DNA from: Devosiaceae bacterium
Lineage (GTDB): Bacteria; Pseudomonadota; Alphaproteobacteria; Rhizobiales; Devosiaceae
Length of the DNA stretch: 23,605 nucleotides
Assembly: GCA_021648585.1 (NCBI GenBank)
Contig: JAKISM010000021.1
Location: 1-23,605 of the forward strand
Direction: 5' to 3'
Numbering within the stretch: position 1 is the first letter of the stretch; each line of letters opens with the position of its first letter. Made by a program: the position numbers and the translations under genes. A model generated the notes under the pieces. The model was not told the DNA's origin, ran no database searches, and saw only the letters and a program-made list of their open reading frames with translations. This document shows, in pieces, positions 8,430 through 15,832 of this stretch.

Positions 8430-9234
8430 AGTTGCAAAGCTAGAATTGCTAATCGCTAAGCGCAATCTTTGGGTTGCGATATCAATCACTTTGATGGTGC
8501 TTTTTACTTTGGTGCTAACCCTAGCTGGGAGCGCTCCAACGGGCACGCTTGGCGTTGATCCGATAATTATTGCGGCTACTTCTATTACAACTCTTTCGGT
8601 ATATTTTGTGCCATTGCTAGCTTTATTATTAAGTTTTGATGCAATTTCAGGGGAAATAGAAAGAGGCACATTGGCTCTCTCGCTAACCTATCCGCTTTCT
8701 CGTGCTGAAATATTATTTGGTAAATTTTTGGCGCAATTAGTAGTATTAGCTGTTGCTATTGGCTTGGCATTATTATTAACCGCAATTATTAGCCTGTTGC
8801 TAAATAGGGGCGTGAGCATGTCATTTACTCCTCTTATATGGCTGTTTTTTACTTCCATTTTGTTGGGTGCTAGTTTTTTGGGGCTTGGCTATATGGTTTC
8901 AGCCCTAGTGCGCCAGCCAAGCGTTGCTTCTGGTTTGGCAATAGTAATATGGCTAGTTTTAGTCATTCTATATGATATTGGTTTGCTTGGTGCATTGGTT
9001 GCCGATAATGGCGGTTTTTTCACTAAAAGCATTTTCCCTTGGCTGCTTGTTTTTAACCCAGCAGATGCGTTTCGTTTGTTAAACATGCCAGACATTGCCA
9101 ATAACGTGCTTAGCTCGGGGCTAGGTGCTGCAAAAAGCGTAACGAATAATATTTACTCATTTATTTCACTCCTATTATGGCCAGCAATTTCTTTGTTGTT
9201 GGCGTGGTTAGTTTTTAGAAAGGTAGAACCATGA
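8422..9234 (+). CDS. nosY: NosY, ABC transporter permease of the NosDFY complex
   Basis: This is an integral membrane protein of 270 residues with about six hydrophobic helices (roughly 18-40, 52-75, 105-130, 140-165, 172-195 and 245-265). Between helices two and three lies the conserved cytoplasmic segment ISGEIERGTLALSLTYPLSR. That segment is typical of NosY and the ABC-2 permeases that couple to NosF-like ATPases. The start at ATG 8422 lies inside the end of nosF, with GGGGAG (8409-8414) upstream. The in-frame ATG at 8344 would extend the protein into nosF with unrelated basic residues and is rejected. The stop overlaps nosL by 4 bp. In structural work on this complex, NosY forms the membrane core on which NosD sits and to which NosL delivers copper. 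Confidence 0.94.
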   Translation: MFEVAKLELLIAKRNLWVAISITLMVLFTLVLTLAGSAPTGTLGVDPIIIAATSITTLSVYFVPLLALLLSFDAISGEIERGTLALSLTYPLSRAEILFGKFLAQLVVLAVAIGLALLLTAIISLLLNRGVSMSFTPLIWLFFTSILLGASFLGLGYMVSALVRQPSVASGLAIVIWLVLVILYDIGLLGALVADNGGFFTKSIFPWLLVFNPADAFRLLNMPDIANNVLSSGLGAAKSVTNNIYSFISLLLWPAISLLLAWLVFRKVEP

Positions 9235-9857
9235 ACACTCTTAAAAAGATTACACTTATTACACTTGTTTTATTGCTTGGCGCTTGCGGGCAAAATAACG
9301 CAAATTTAGAAAAACCAGAACCTGCTATTTTGAGCGATGATGCAATGGGGCATTATGATAAAATGATAGTGGTGGGGCATATTGGGCCTAGAGCGCAAGT
9401 ATTTCTCGCTGGCGATGATGTTCCGCTTTGGTTTACGCAAGTTCGTGATGGTTTAGCCTATCTTAAATCTGATGAAAAAACTGCTGAAATTTTAGCGATT
9501 TACGTCAATGATGTTGGTGCAGCGCCTAGCTGGAGTGATATGGGAGTTGGCAACTGGATTGATGCAAAAAGTGCTTTTTATGTTTTTGAATCAGATGCCG
9601 TTGGTGGCATGAGATCACCTGAACTTGTTCCATTTAGTGATAAAGAAAAGGCTCAAGAATTTATAGATACACGGGGTGGGAGAATCATTAATTTCACCGA
9701 TATTACTGCCGAGATGGTTTTAGTGCCAGATTTTTCTATGCTCATGGAGGACGGGAAAATGAAAATGAAGATGGATGGTGAAACGGGTATGGACTCCAAT
9801 ATGAATATGGAAACAAATACGGATATGCAGCCTACGCAAGAAGGGGTCAATCAATGA
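9231..9857 (+). CDS. nosL: NosL, copper(I)-chaperone lipoprotein
   Basis: NosL is the periplasmic lipoprotein that binds Cu(I) and delivers it to the NosDFY machinery. The start ATG 9231 overlaps the nosY stop (ATGA). The signal peptide MNTLKKITLITLVLLLGAC has a clear lipobox (LGAC, lipidated Cys19). The body contains the NosL-type segments MIVVGHIGPRAQVFLAGDDV, PLWFTQVRD and a conserved WIDAKSAFYVFESD. The length of 208 residues is a little longer than usual because of a C-terminal tail (170-199) that has nine methionines in 30 residues, in patterns such as MKMKM and MNM. This tail looks like an added copper-binding segment. It is followed by nosX with a 4-bp overlap. Confidence 0.93.
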   Translation: MNTLKKITLITLVLLLGACGQNNANLEKPEPAILSDDAMGHYDKMIVVGHIGPRAQVFLAGDDVPLWFTQVRDGLAYLKSDEKTAEILAIYVNDVGAAPSWSDMGVGNWIDAKSAFYVFESDAVGGMRSPELVPFSDKEKAQEFIDTRGGRIINFTDITAEMVLVPDFSMLMEDGKMKMKMDGETGMDSNMNMETNTDMQPTQEGVNQ

Positions 9858-10777
9858 TAAAAAGACGGCGCTTGTTGAGTATTTTAGCTGGGAGTGCTAC
9901 TTTGCCATTACTTGGGGTTAGTGTAAAGGCAAGCACAACCCCTGCAAGTTGGCAAGAACCTGCAAGCTGGAAAGGCATTGCGCTTGGTGCACAGGCGCAA
10001 ATCATACTCGATCATGAGAATGGCAATGAGCTGATTGAAAAAGCGGTTGCTGAAATAAGGCGGCTTGAGAATATTTTTAGCCTTTATCTTGCTAATTCAG
10101 AATTAGCTACGCTTAATAGGGAGGGAAAAGTTTTCAACCCTTCATTTGAAATGCTTGAATTGCTCTCTTTAAGTTCGCAAATAAATCTAAAAACTGGTGG
10201 TGCATTTGATCCTAGCGTGCAGAGCCTTTGGGCGCTTTATGCAATGGCTTATTCAGAAGGTAAAACAGTTACGATGGAACAGCTTGCAAGGGCAAAATAT
10301 GTAACTGGCTGGCAATATGTTGATTATTCAAGCTCTAAAATAAGCTTCACTCGTAAAGGAGTTGCGCTAACTCTAAATGGTATTGCTCAGGGCTATATTG
10401 CCGATAAAATACGTGACCTGTTCAAGCGCAATGGAGTTGAAAATGTATTGGTGAATACTGGAGAAATTGCTTCTATTGGCGCAGCTCCAAGCGGTAAAAA
10501 ATGGCGTGTGCACCTAAAGGGCGAGAGAAATATTGATATGCCACTAAGTGATGGTGCAATAGCAACCTCTGCTCCGCTTGGCACGAGCTTTGATGAAAAT
10601 GGTAAGGTTGGGCATATTTTAGATCCAAGATGTGGCAAGCCAAGCGGAAATTGGCAAGAGGTGAGCGTTATTACTCGTTCTGCAGCGCTTGCAGATGGGC
10701 TTTCAACTGGTTTTACATTAATGAGTGAAAAGCAAATCATGCGTGTAAAAGGCAATAGTGAGGTCTTATTACGCTAA
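9854..10777 (+). CDS. nosX: NosX, ApbE-family FAD:protein FMN transferase
   Basis: NosX belongs to the ApbE family, which moves FMN from FAD onto a threonine of target proteins. The target here is expected to be the SGAT motif of NosR. The 307 residues open with a possible twin-arginine or Sec signal (KRRRLLSILAGSATLPLL, cleavage near KAS). ApbE family landmarks follow: GAFDPSV (116-122), LNGIAQGYIADKI (174-186), NTGEIASIG (201-209), ATSAP (237-241), HILDPRCGKP (254-263) and a final ADGLSTGF (280-287) acidic segment. These cover the Mg/FAD site. The start overlaps the nosL stop (ATGA). It is the last gene of the operon, and no clear terminator follows. Catalytic residues look intact. Export is inferred from the N-terminus. 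Confidence 0.93.
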   Translation: MIKRRRLLSILAGSATLPLLGVSVKASTTPASWQEPASWKGIALGAQAQIILDHENGNELIEKAVAEIRRLENIFSLYLANSELATLNREGKVFNPSFEMLELLSLSSQINLKTGGAFDPSVQSLWALYAMAYSEGKTVTMEQLARAKYVTGWQYVDYSSSKISFTRKGVALTLNGIAQGYIADKIRDLFKRNGVENVLVNTGEIASIGAAPSGKKWRVHLKGERNIDMPLSDGAIATSAPLGTSFDENGKVGHILDPRCGKPSGNWQEVSVITRSAALADGLSTGFTLMSEKQIMRVKGNSEVLLR

Positions 10778-10976
10778 AATTTGGGGCTGTCCTAGATAAC
10801 GCATAAAATGTGATATTAGGGATAGTTTGAGAAAGAGCAAACACAATCTGGCGCTGGATGTGGAGCGCATAACATTAATTGTAGAGACACCTGAAAAACC
10901 CATGCGATCGTTATCCATTTAAATCTACAATTTCACTACTCGCATCGCAACTTGTAACTTCTAAAATAATACACAA
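10778..10976. other. Convergent gap with IS-end-like sequence and a 40-codon open remnant
   Basis: This 199-bp gap separates the 3' ends of nosX and the deaminase gene. It starts with GGGGCTGTCC (10783-10792), a style of sequence seen at the termini of some insertion sequences. GATAACG (10795-10801) is matched in inverse orientation by CGTTATC (10909-10915). A plus-strand frame of 40 codons (10800-10919, stop TAA at 10920-10922) has a gene-like composition, including LALDVERITLIVETPEK, but has no start codon near its beginning and I cannot assign it. No intrinsic terminator with a U-run is evident for either flanking operon. The IS origin is a guess from pattern only. Confidence 0.3.
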
Positions 10977-12275
10977 TTAGGTGGAAGAAGCTATCGGAGC
11001 ATAAGTTGCTGGGTCAATATGTTTTGGGCGACCTTTTAGAAATAATTCAGATTTATTTGGCTGACTGCGAGCAATCACTTTGCCATCTCGAATAACCGCC
11101 AAACGGGTTGCTCTTAGCCGTATGGCTTCGATAGAATCTGTTGCCTGTAATAATACCATATTGGCTTTGCAACCTTGCTCAATGCCATATCCTTCTAGCC
11201 CCATTATTTTAGCGGAATTCTTAGTAACTGCATCAAAACACCAAGCCATATCCGTGCGGCTAGAAAGTTGGCCGACATGCAACCCCATATGCGCTACATC
11301 TAACATATCAGCTTTGCCAAGAGAGTACCAAGGATCCATCATGCAATCCGAACCAAACCCCACCACTATTCCAGCAGCTTTTAGTTCTGGCACTCTGGTC
11401 TGCCCTCGGCGCTTAGGATAAGTATCATGCCTGCCCTGAAGCATGATGTTAATTAGTGGGTTGGCAATGGCGTGTAGTTCAGCCTTTGCCATCAAAGCTA
11501 TAAGTTTGGACACATAATAATTATCCATAGAATGCATTGAGGTCAGGTGTGAGCCTGTAACTTTACCCTCTAATCCCAAACGTCTAGTTTCATAAGCCAA
11601 TGTCTCCACGTGACGGCTAAGAGGATCGTCACTCTCGTCGCAATGCATATCAACCATCAATCCACGCTCTGCTGCGATTTCGCACAAGAATTTAATTGAG
11701 TCAGTTCCTTGCTGCATCGTGCTTTCAAAATGTGGAATACCACCGATAACATCAACCCCCATATCAAGCGCCTTAATCAGATTTTTCTTTGCTGTTGGGT
11801 CACGAAATGCTCCATCTTGCGGAAAGGCAACCAGTTGAAGATCAATATAATGTGAGACTTGTTTACGCACTTCAAGAAGCGCCTCAACGCCTTTTAGCTC
11901 AGCACCGCATATATCAACATGAGAACGAATAGCCCCGATCCCCATAGAGACTGCCAAGTCGCAATAGCGCAGTGCACGCTCAATAATATCATCAATAGTT
12001 TGCACGGGCTTTAATTCACCCCAAAGCGCTATTCCCTCAAGCAGCGTGCCAGAAATATTCATGCGTGGTGTACCTAGTGAGAGGGTTGCATCCAAGTGAA
12101 AATGTGGGTCAATAAACGGTGGTGATAATAATTGCCCTTTTGCATCTATAACTTCTTTAGCTTCGCCCTGAACCGCACGGTCTATCGCAACAATTAGACC
12201 TTTGTGGCAAGCTACATCAATACTGGTTCGGCCATCTACAAGAGTTGCGTTTTTTATTATTAAATCAAAATTCAT
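10977..12275 (-). CDS. codA: Cytosine deaminase (CodA-like amidohydrolase)
   Basis: A metal-dependent deaminase of the amidohydrolase superfamily, close to E. coli CodA (cytosine to uracil plus ammonia) along its whole length of 432 residues. The start is the ATG at 12275, which shares a base with the upstream permease stop (TAATG) and has AAAGGA about 9 nt before it. The frame is open 7 codons further, but that start lies inside the permease gene. Metal and catalytic residues visible are His58 and His60 (HFHLD), Gln153 (AFPQ), His211 and Glu214 (HCDESDD), His243 (SHLTSMHS) and Asp310 in GSDCMMDPW. The E. coli equivalent of that last motif is GHDDVFDPW, so its Asp314 is Cys311 here, and its His312 is Ser309. 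Position 314 contacts the base and affects specificity, so a modified cytosine or another pyrimidine may be preferred. It is the last gene of the nucleoside ABC transporter operon. Confidence 0.9.
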   Translation of the reverse strand: MNFDLIIKNATLVDGRTSIDVACHKGLIVAIDRAVQGEAKEVIDAKGQLLSPPFIDPHFHLDATLSLGTPRMNISGTLLEGIALWGELKPVQTIDDIIERALRYCDLAVSMGIGAIRSHVDICGAELKGVEALLEVRKQVSHYIDLQLVAFPQDGAFRDPTAKKNLIKALDMGVDVIGGIPHFESTMQQGTDSIKFLCEIAAERGLMVDMHCDESDDPLSRHVETLAYETRRLGLEGKVTGSHLTSMHSMDNYYVSKLIALMAKAELHAIANPLINIMLQGRHDTYPKRRGQTRVPELKAAGIVVGFGSDCMMDPWYSLGKADMLDVAHMGLHVGQLSSRTDMAWCFDAVTKNSAKIMGLEGYGIEQGCKANMVLLQATDSIEAIRLRATRLAVIRDGKVIARSQPNKSELFLKGRPKHIDPATYAPIASST

Positions 12276-13216
12276 TAGCGTTGTCCTTTGAACCACGGTT
12301 TTAATAAAGCTCGGGGATATTCAGCACGACGGGCAACAATGACGAGGGCAATGATTGATAAAACATAAGGAGCCATCAAGAAAATTTGTGAAGGCACAAA
12401 TGCTCCAACTTCTGTTTGCAAACGAACTTGAAAAGCATCGAAAGCACCAAATAATAATGCCCCAAGCAAGGCCTTGCCCGGTCGCCAGCTGGCAAAGATA
12501 ACTAGTGCGATAGCAATCCAACCACGCCCATTGACCATGCCAAAGAAGAAAGAATCAAAAGCTGACATGGTAAGGAATGCACCGCCAAGCGCCATTAATG
12601 CCGAGCCAGCCATAACCGCACCTATGCGCAAAGCATAAACCGATAGTCCCTGCGCATCAACCGCATCTGGGTTATCACCCACAGCACGAATGGCAAGACC
12701 AAGCGGGGTGCGTTCTAACACCCACCAAACCAATAAAACCAAGAAAAGTGCTAACCAAGTCATAGCAGTTTGTTGAGATAACACCGCCCCTATGAACGGT
12801 ATATCAGAAATTATCGGGATATCCAAAGGCTGAAACGGTTCAATGCGAGGCGGTGATGAGAGATTGGGCAGGGCAGTGCGATAGGCAAAATAGCTTACCG
12901 ACGTCGCCAGCATGGTGATGCCAAGACCAGAAACGTGTTGTGAGAGCCCCAGAGGTACAGTTAATACTGCATGGAGTAATCCAAATAACGCTCCGACGGA
13001 CGCTGCCACCAGCAATCCCCCCCATAGACCCGCACCAAACCATACGGCCATCCAGCCTGCCATAGCTCCCGCTACGAATATACCTTCAATGCCAAGGTTA
13101 AGTACACCTGATCTTTCACAAATCAGCGCACCCAGCACGCCAAAAATTAGTGGAGTGGCAATCCGTAGGGAGGCCGCCCAAAAACTGTCGCTAATCAAGA
13201 TATTCAAAATATCCAT
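12275..13216 (-). CDS. Nucleoside-type ABC transporter permease (second subunit)
   Basis: This is an inner-membrane permease of 313 residues of the branched-chain type family (BPD_transp_2), the YufQ/NupQ-like subunit of BMP-dependent nucleoside transporters. It begins MDILNILISDSFWAASLRIA and then TPLIFGVLGALICERSGVLNLGIEG. The N-terminal ERSGV(L/V)NLGIEG motif is diagnostic for this subunit. About eight to ten hydrophobic helices follow. The start ATG at 13216 overlaps the stop of the preceding permease by one base (TAATG), with AAAGGGG just upstream. A longer frame up to 13282 would run into the preceding gene. It is translationally coupled at both ends and presumably forms a heterodimer with the product of the 14283-13216 gene. 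The substrate is inferred as a nucleoside or nucleobase from the family and the adjacent deaminase. Confidence 0.9.
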   Translation of the reverse strand: MDILNILISDSFWAASLRIATPLIFGVLGALICERSGVLNLGIEGIFVAGAMAGWMAVWFGAGLWGGLLVAASVGALFGLLHAVLTVPLGLSQHVSGLGITMLATSVSYFAYRTALPNLSSPPRIEPFQPLDIPIISDIPFIGAVLSQQTAMTWLALFLVLLVWWVLERTPLGLAIRAVGDNPDAVDAQGLSVYALRIGAVMAGSALMALGGAFLTMSAFDSFFFGMVNGRGWIAIALVIFASWRPGKALLGALLFGAFDAFQVRLQTEVGAFVPSQIFLMAPYVLSIIALVIVARRAEYPRALLKPWFKGQR

Positions 13217-14283
13217 TATACATCCCCTTTGCCGGTGCGGGTTATACGGTAACGTGCCACAAAACCACCGACCAGTACGCAAATTAAAGACATGGCAACC
13301 ACTAGATCAGCCAAATAGCTTGATACTCCCATGGCCCGGCTCATGCTGTCTGCTCCTACAAATATCGATGCAATAAATAGCGCCGAGATTACTACTCCAA
13401 TTGGTGAAAGTCCTGCTAGCATTGCTACCACAATACCAGTATAGCCGTAACCCGGTGACAAATCAGTGGTCAAATATCCACGCAACCCAGTAACTTCGCC
13501 AACTCCAGCCAATCCAGCCAGCGCACCAGAAACTATCGCTGCCCCTATAATAGTACGTTTTACCTTGATCCCAGCATGTAACGCTGCTGCTGCATTTTCA
13601 CCAACAGCCCGCAATTTTAATCCCCAAACAGTTTTGGATAACATAATATGCGCAATTACTGCTGCTAACAATGCGATAATTAATCCAGCATGGACTCGCA
13701 TACGAGGTAGCAACTGTGGCAATATACCATCATCAACAATCGGCTTCGACTGTGGCCAACCCATACCCATTGGGTCTTTTAATGGTCCTTCCAGCATCAT
13801 TTGCAAAAAAATCAAAATGATGAAATTGAGCAAAAGCGTGGTGACTACCTCGTCTGCTCCAAACCGAGTTTTAAGATATGCAGGGCCAGCCATTCCTACA
13901 GCTCCTGCGCTCGCACCTGCCAGTAAAATGATTGGGATAAGAATGAATGGTGGAGCATCAATCATTCCTGTTCCTACAATAACTGCGGCCATCGCACCTA
14001 AGTATAATTGGCCTTCTGCTCCAATATTCCAAAGCTTGGCACGAAATGCCAGAGTTACTGCAAGACCAGTGAATATAAGTGGGGTCGCTCGGGTGAGCAT
14101 TTCTGTAAAAGCAAAGGTTGAGCCAAAAATCCCTTTTGCCATCTGCCTATAACCTTCAAAAATATTGGCTCCAGCAAAAGCCAGAGGGATTGCTGCCAGT
14201 AATAGCGCCAGTAATGCCGAAGCTATGGGCACACCCAATGTCCACCAGCGGGAAGGGCTTTCACGTGGTTCTATCCTTAACAT
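13216..14283 (-). CDS. Nucleoside-type ABC transporter permease (first subunit)
   Basis: This permease of 355 residues belongs to the YufP/NupP-like branch of the BPD_transp_2 family. After a short hydrophilic N-terminus (MLRIEPRESPSRWW) come about nine or ten hydrophobic helices. Characteristic stretches are TRATPLIFTGLAVTLAFRAK, then LWNIGAEGQLYLGA, and later a LRAVGENAAAALHAGI loop, which is the EAA-like coupling region that contacts the ATPase. The FRA-x-LWNIGAEGQ motif identifies the subunit type. The ATG at 14283 overlaps the ATPase stop by 7 bp, and the stop overlaps the second permease start (TAATG). No key feature appears to be missing. Confidence 0.91.
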   Translation of the reverse strand: MLRIEPRESPSRWWTLGVPIASALLALLLAAIPLAFAGANIFEGYRQMAKGIFGSTFAFTEMLTRATPLIFTGLAVTLAFRAKLWNIGAEGQLYLGAMAAVIVGTGMIDAPPFILIPIILLAGASAGAVGMAGPAYLKTRFGADEVVTTLLLNFIILIFLQMMLEGPLKDPMGMGWPQSKPIVDDGILPQLLPRMRVHAGLIIALLAAVIAHIMLSKTVWGLKLRAVGENAAAALHAGIKVKRTIIGAAIVSGALAGLAGVGEVTGLRGYLTTDLSPGYGYTGIVVAMLAGLSPIGVVISALFIASIFVGADSMSRAMGVSSYLADLVVAMSLICVLVGGFVARYRITRTGKGDV

Positions 14284-15797
14284 GCCTTCTCTCCTGCCAT
14301 CATCAAACCAATAGTCGTTCGGTCTTTGTTATGCGCTATTGTTAAGTGCCCATTATGAATTACAAATACTCGGTCTGCCAGTGCCAGCACTTCATCTAAA
14401 TCTTCAGAAATCAACAAAATACCAGCACCATCTCGGCGTGCCTCTAATAGGCGACGAGCTACCTCTCCTGCAGCGCCCAAATCAAGGCCACGAGTAGGTT
14501 GATTGGCTAAAATTAGGTGTGGGGAACTTTCAAATACCCGTGCAAGAATTAGCTTTTGTATATTCCCGCCTGAAAGAAGGCGAACTGCAGACTCTATTCC
14601 AGGGCCTCGTACATCATAGGCAGCACACAGTTCTTTAGCATGAGTTGCGATGTTATGTTGTTTCAAAAACCCGTATGTTTGCACATCTGAATCTGAAAGC
14701 CGTTCAATTATAAGGTTTTCTGAAACGCTCATAGCGCCGATTATTCCATCATGATGTCGGTCTTCGGGTATGCGTCCAACCCCAGCTTTTAGCATGGCAG
14801 GTGGGGTGAATCTGGTAAGCTTTTCTCCGTTCATTGAAATGCTGCCACTATTTGGAGTAATCAAACCTGATATCACCCGAGCTAGCGCTGACTGGCCATT
14901 GCCAGAGACCCCAGCAATGCCAACAATCTCATGGGAGTGGATACACAGATCGGCGTCATATAACGAGTTGCGGGTATTTTCCCCTTTAATAGTTAGTGAT
15001 TTGAGATCTAACACTGGTGCGCCAGGGGGCATAGCTTGGCGTGGGGTGGCGGGGGTATCAGCGCCGACCATCATCTGGGCGATCTTTCGTTCATTGGCAT
15101 CGGCGGTAATAATTTCGCCAACCAACTTACCATGCCGCAATACTACAATACGTTGAGAAAAAGCTAATACTTCGTGCAATTTATGGGAGATAAAAATTAC
15201 CGATAGGCCTTCACGGGTCATTGCTGCGATATTCTCAAACAGCGTGTCTGCCTCGTTAGGGGTTAGAACGGCTGTTGGCTCATCAAGCACTAAAATTTTT
15301 GCGTCATGATAAAGTGCTTTCAAAATTTCAACTCGCTGGCGCTCGCCAACTGAGAGTTGACCAATTTTTTCATCTAGTGGAGCACTTAATCCAGTACGTT
15401 GCATGATGGCAGTGATTTTTTTTCGAGCTTTTTTGCGTTTATGCCGCCACGAAAATAGGCTTTCAGAACCAAGGAGAATGTTGTCGAGGGAGCTTAAATT
15501 CTCGGCTAATGTAAAATGCTGGTGAACCATACCGATACCTGCATCTAACGCTGCTTGCGGATGACCTAGTGTAAGGGGGTGCATTTTTCCAGTTTCATCA
15601 GCTACATCAATACTGCCACTATCAGGTACATAATGACCAAAAAGCATGTTCATTAGCGTGGTTTTTCCAGCGCCGTTTTCGCCTAGTAATGCCAGTACTT
15701 CACCTTGCTTTAAGGTGAGGTTAATTGCATCATTGGCAAGAACCGAACCAAAGCGTTTCGAGAGGTTATTTAATGAAAGAACGGAAGTTTTTTCCAT
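14277..15797 (-). CDS. Nucleoside-type ABC transporter ATPase (double ABC domain)
   Basis: This cytoplasmic ATPase has two fused ABC domains, like YufO/NupO and RbsA. Domain one has Walker A GENGAGKTT, signature LSVGERQR, Walker B ILVLDEP and switch FISHKL. Domain two has a degenerate P-loop (GVSGNGQSA), signature LLSGGNIQK and ILANQPTRGLDLGA in place of the Walker B Asp-Glu pair, so only the first site should hydrolyse ATP, as is normal for this subfamily. The start is uncertain. ATG 15797 (506 residues, MEKTSVLSLNNLSK) gives the normal N-terminus but lacks a visible ribosome site. ATG 15833 would overlap the binding-protein stop as TAATG, add 12 residues and place the intercistronic hairpin inside the coding region. 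I favour 15797 because family members start close to the first beta strand. The 3' end overlaps the next permease by 7 bp. Confidence 0.9.
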   Translation of the reverse strand: MEKTSVLSLNNLSKRFGSVLANDAINLTLKQGEVLALLGENGAGKTTLMNMLFGHYVPDSGSIDVADETGKMHPLTLGHPQAALDAGIGMVHQHFTLAENLSSLDNILLGSESLFSWRHKRKKARKKITAIMQRTGLSAPLDEKIGQLSVGERQRVEILKALYHDAKILVLDEPTAVLTPNEADTLFENIAAMTREGLSVIFISHKLHEVLAFSQRIVVLRHGKLVGEIITADANERKIAQMMVGADTPATPRQAMPPGAPVLDLKSLTIKGENTRNSLYDADLCIHSHEIVGIAGVSGNGQSALARVISGLITPNSGSISMNGEKLTRFTPPAMLKAGVGRIPEDRHHDGIIGAMSVSENLIIERLSDSDVQTYGFLKQHNIATHAKELCAAYDVRGPGIESAVRLLSGGNIQKLILARVFESSPHLILANQPTRGLDLGAAGEVARRLLEARRDGAGILLISEDLDEVLALADRVFVIHNGHLTIAHNKDRTTIGLMMAGEKAC

Positions 15798-15801
15798 AGT
15801 G

Positions 15802-15825
15802 AAAAGGGCCGGATAAATCCGGCCC
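15802..15825 (-). terminator. Attenuator-like hairpin between binding-protein and ATPase genes
   Basis: GGGCCGGAT (15806-15814) and ATCCGGCCC (15817-15825) form a perfect 9-bp GC-rich stem around a 2-nt centre. Read on the transcribed minus strand it is followed at once by four U residues (15805-15802) and then C. This is the shape of a leaky intrinsic terminator. It sits 8 bp after the binding-protein stop and just before the preferred ATPase start. Such elements commonly keep binding-protein mRNA more abundant than transporter mRNA. If translation of the ATPase begins at 15833 the hairpin would instead be inside coding sequence. Confidence 0.6.
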
Positions 15826-15832
15826 TGAACCA

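Noticed and set aside
13466..14152. Open frame of 228 codons on the plus strand opposite the first permease
   Set aside because: It is a shadow of the permease gene, whose family motifs on the minus strand are unambiguous.
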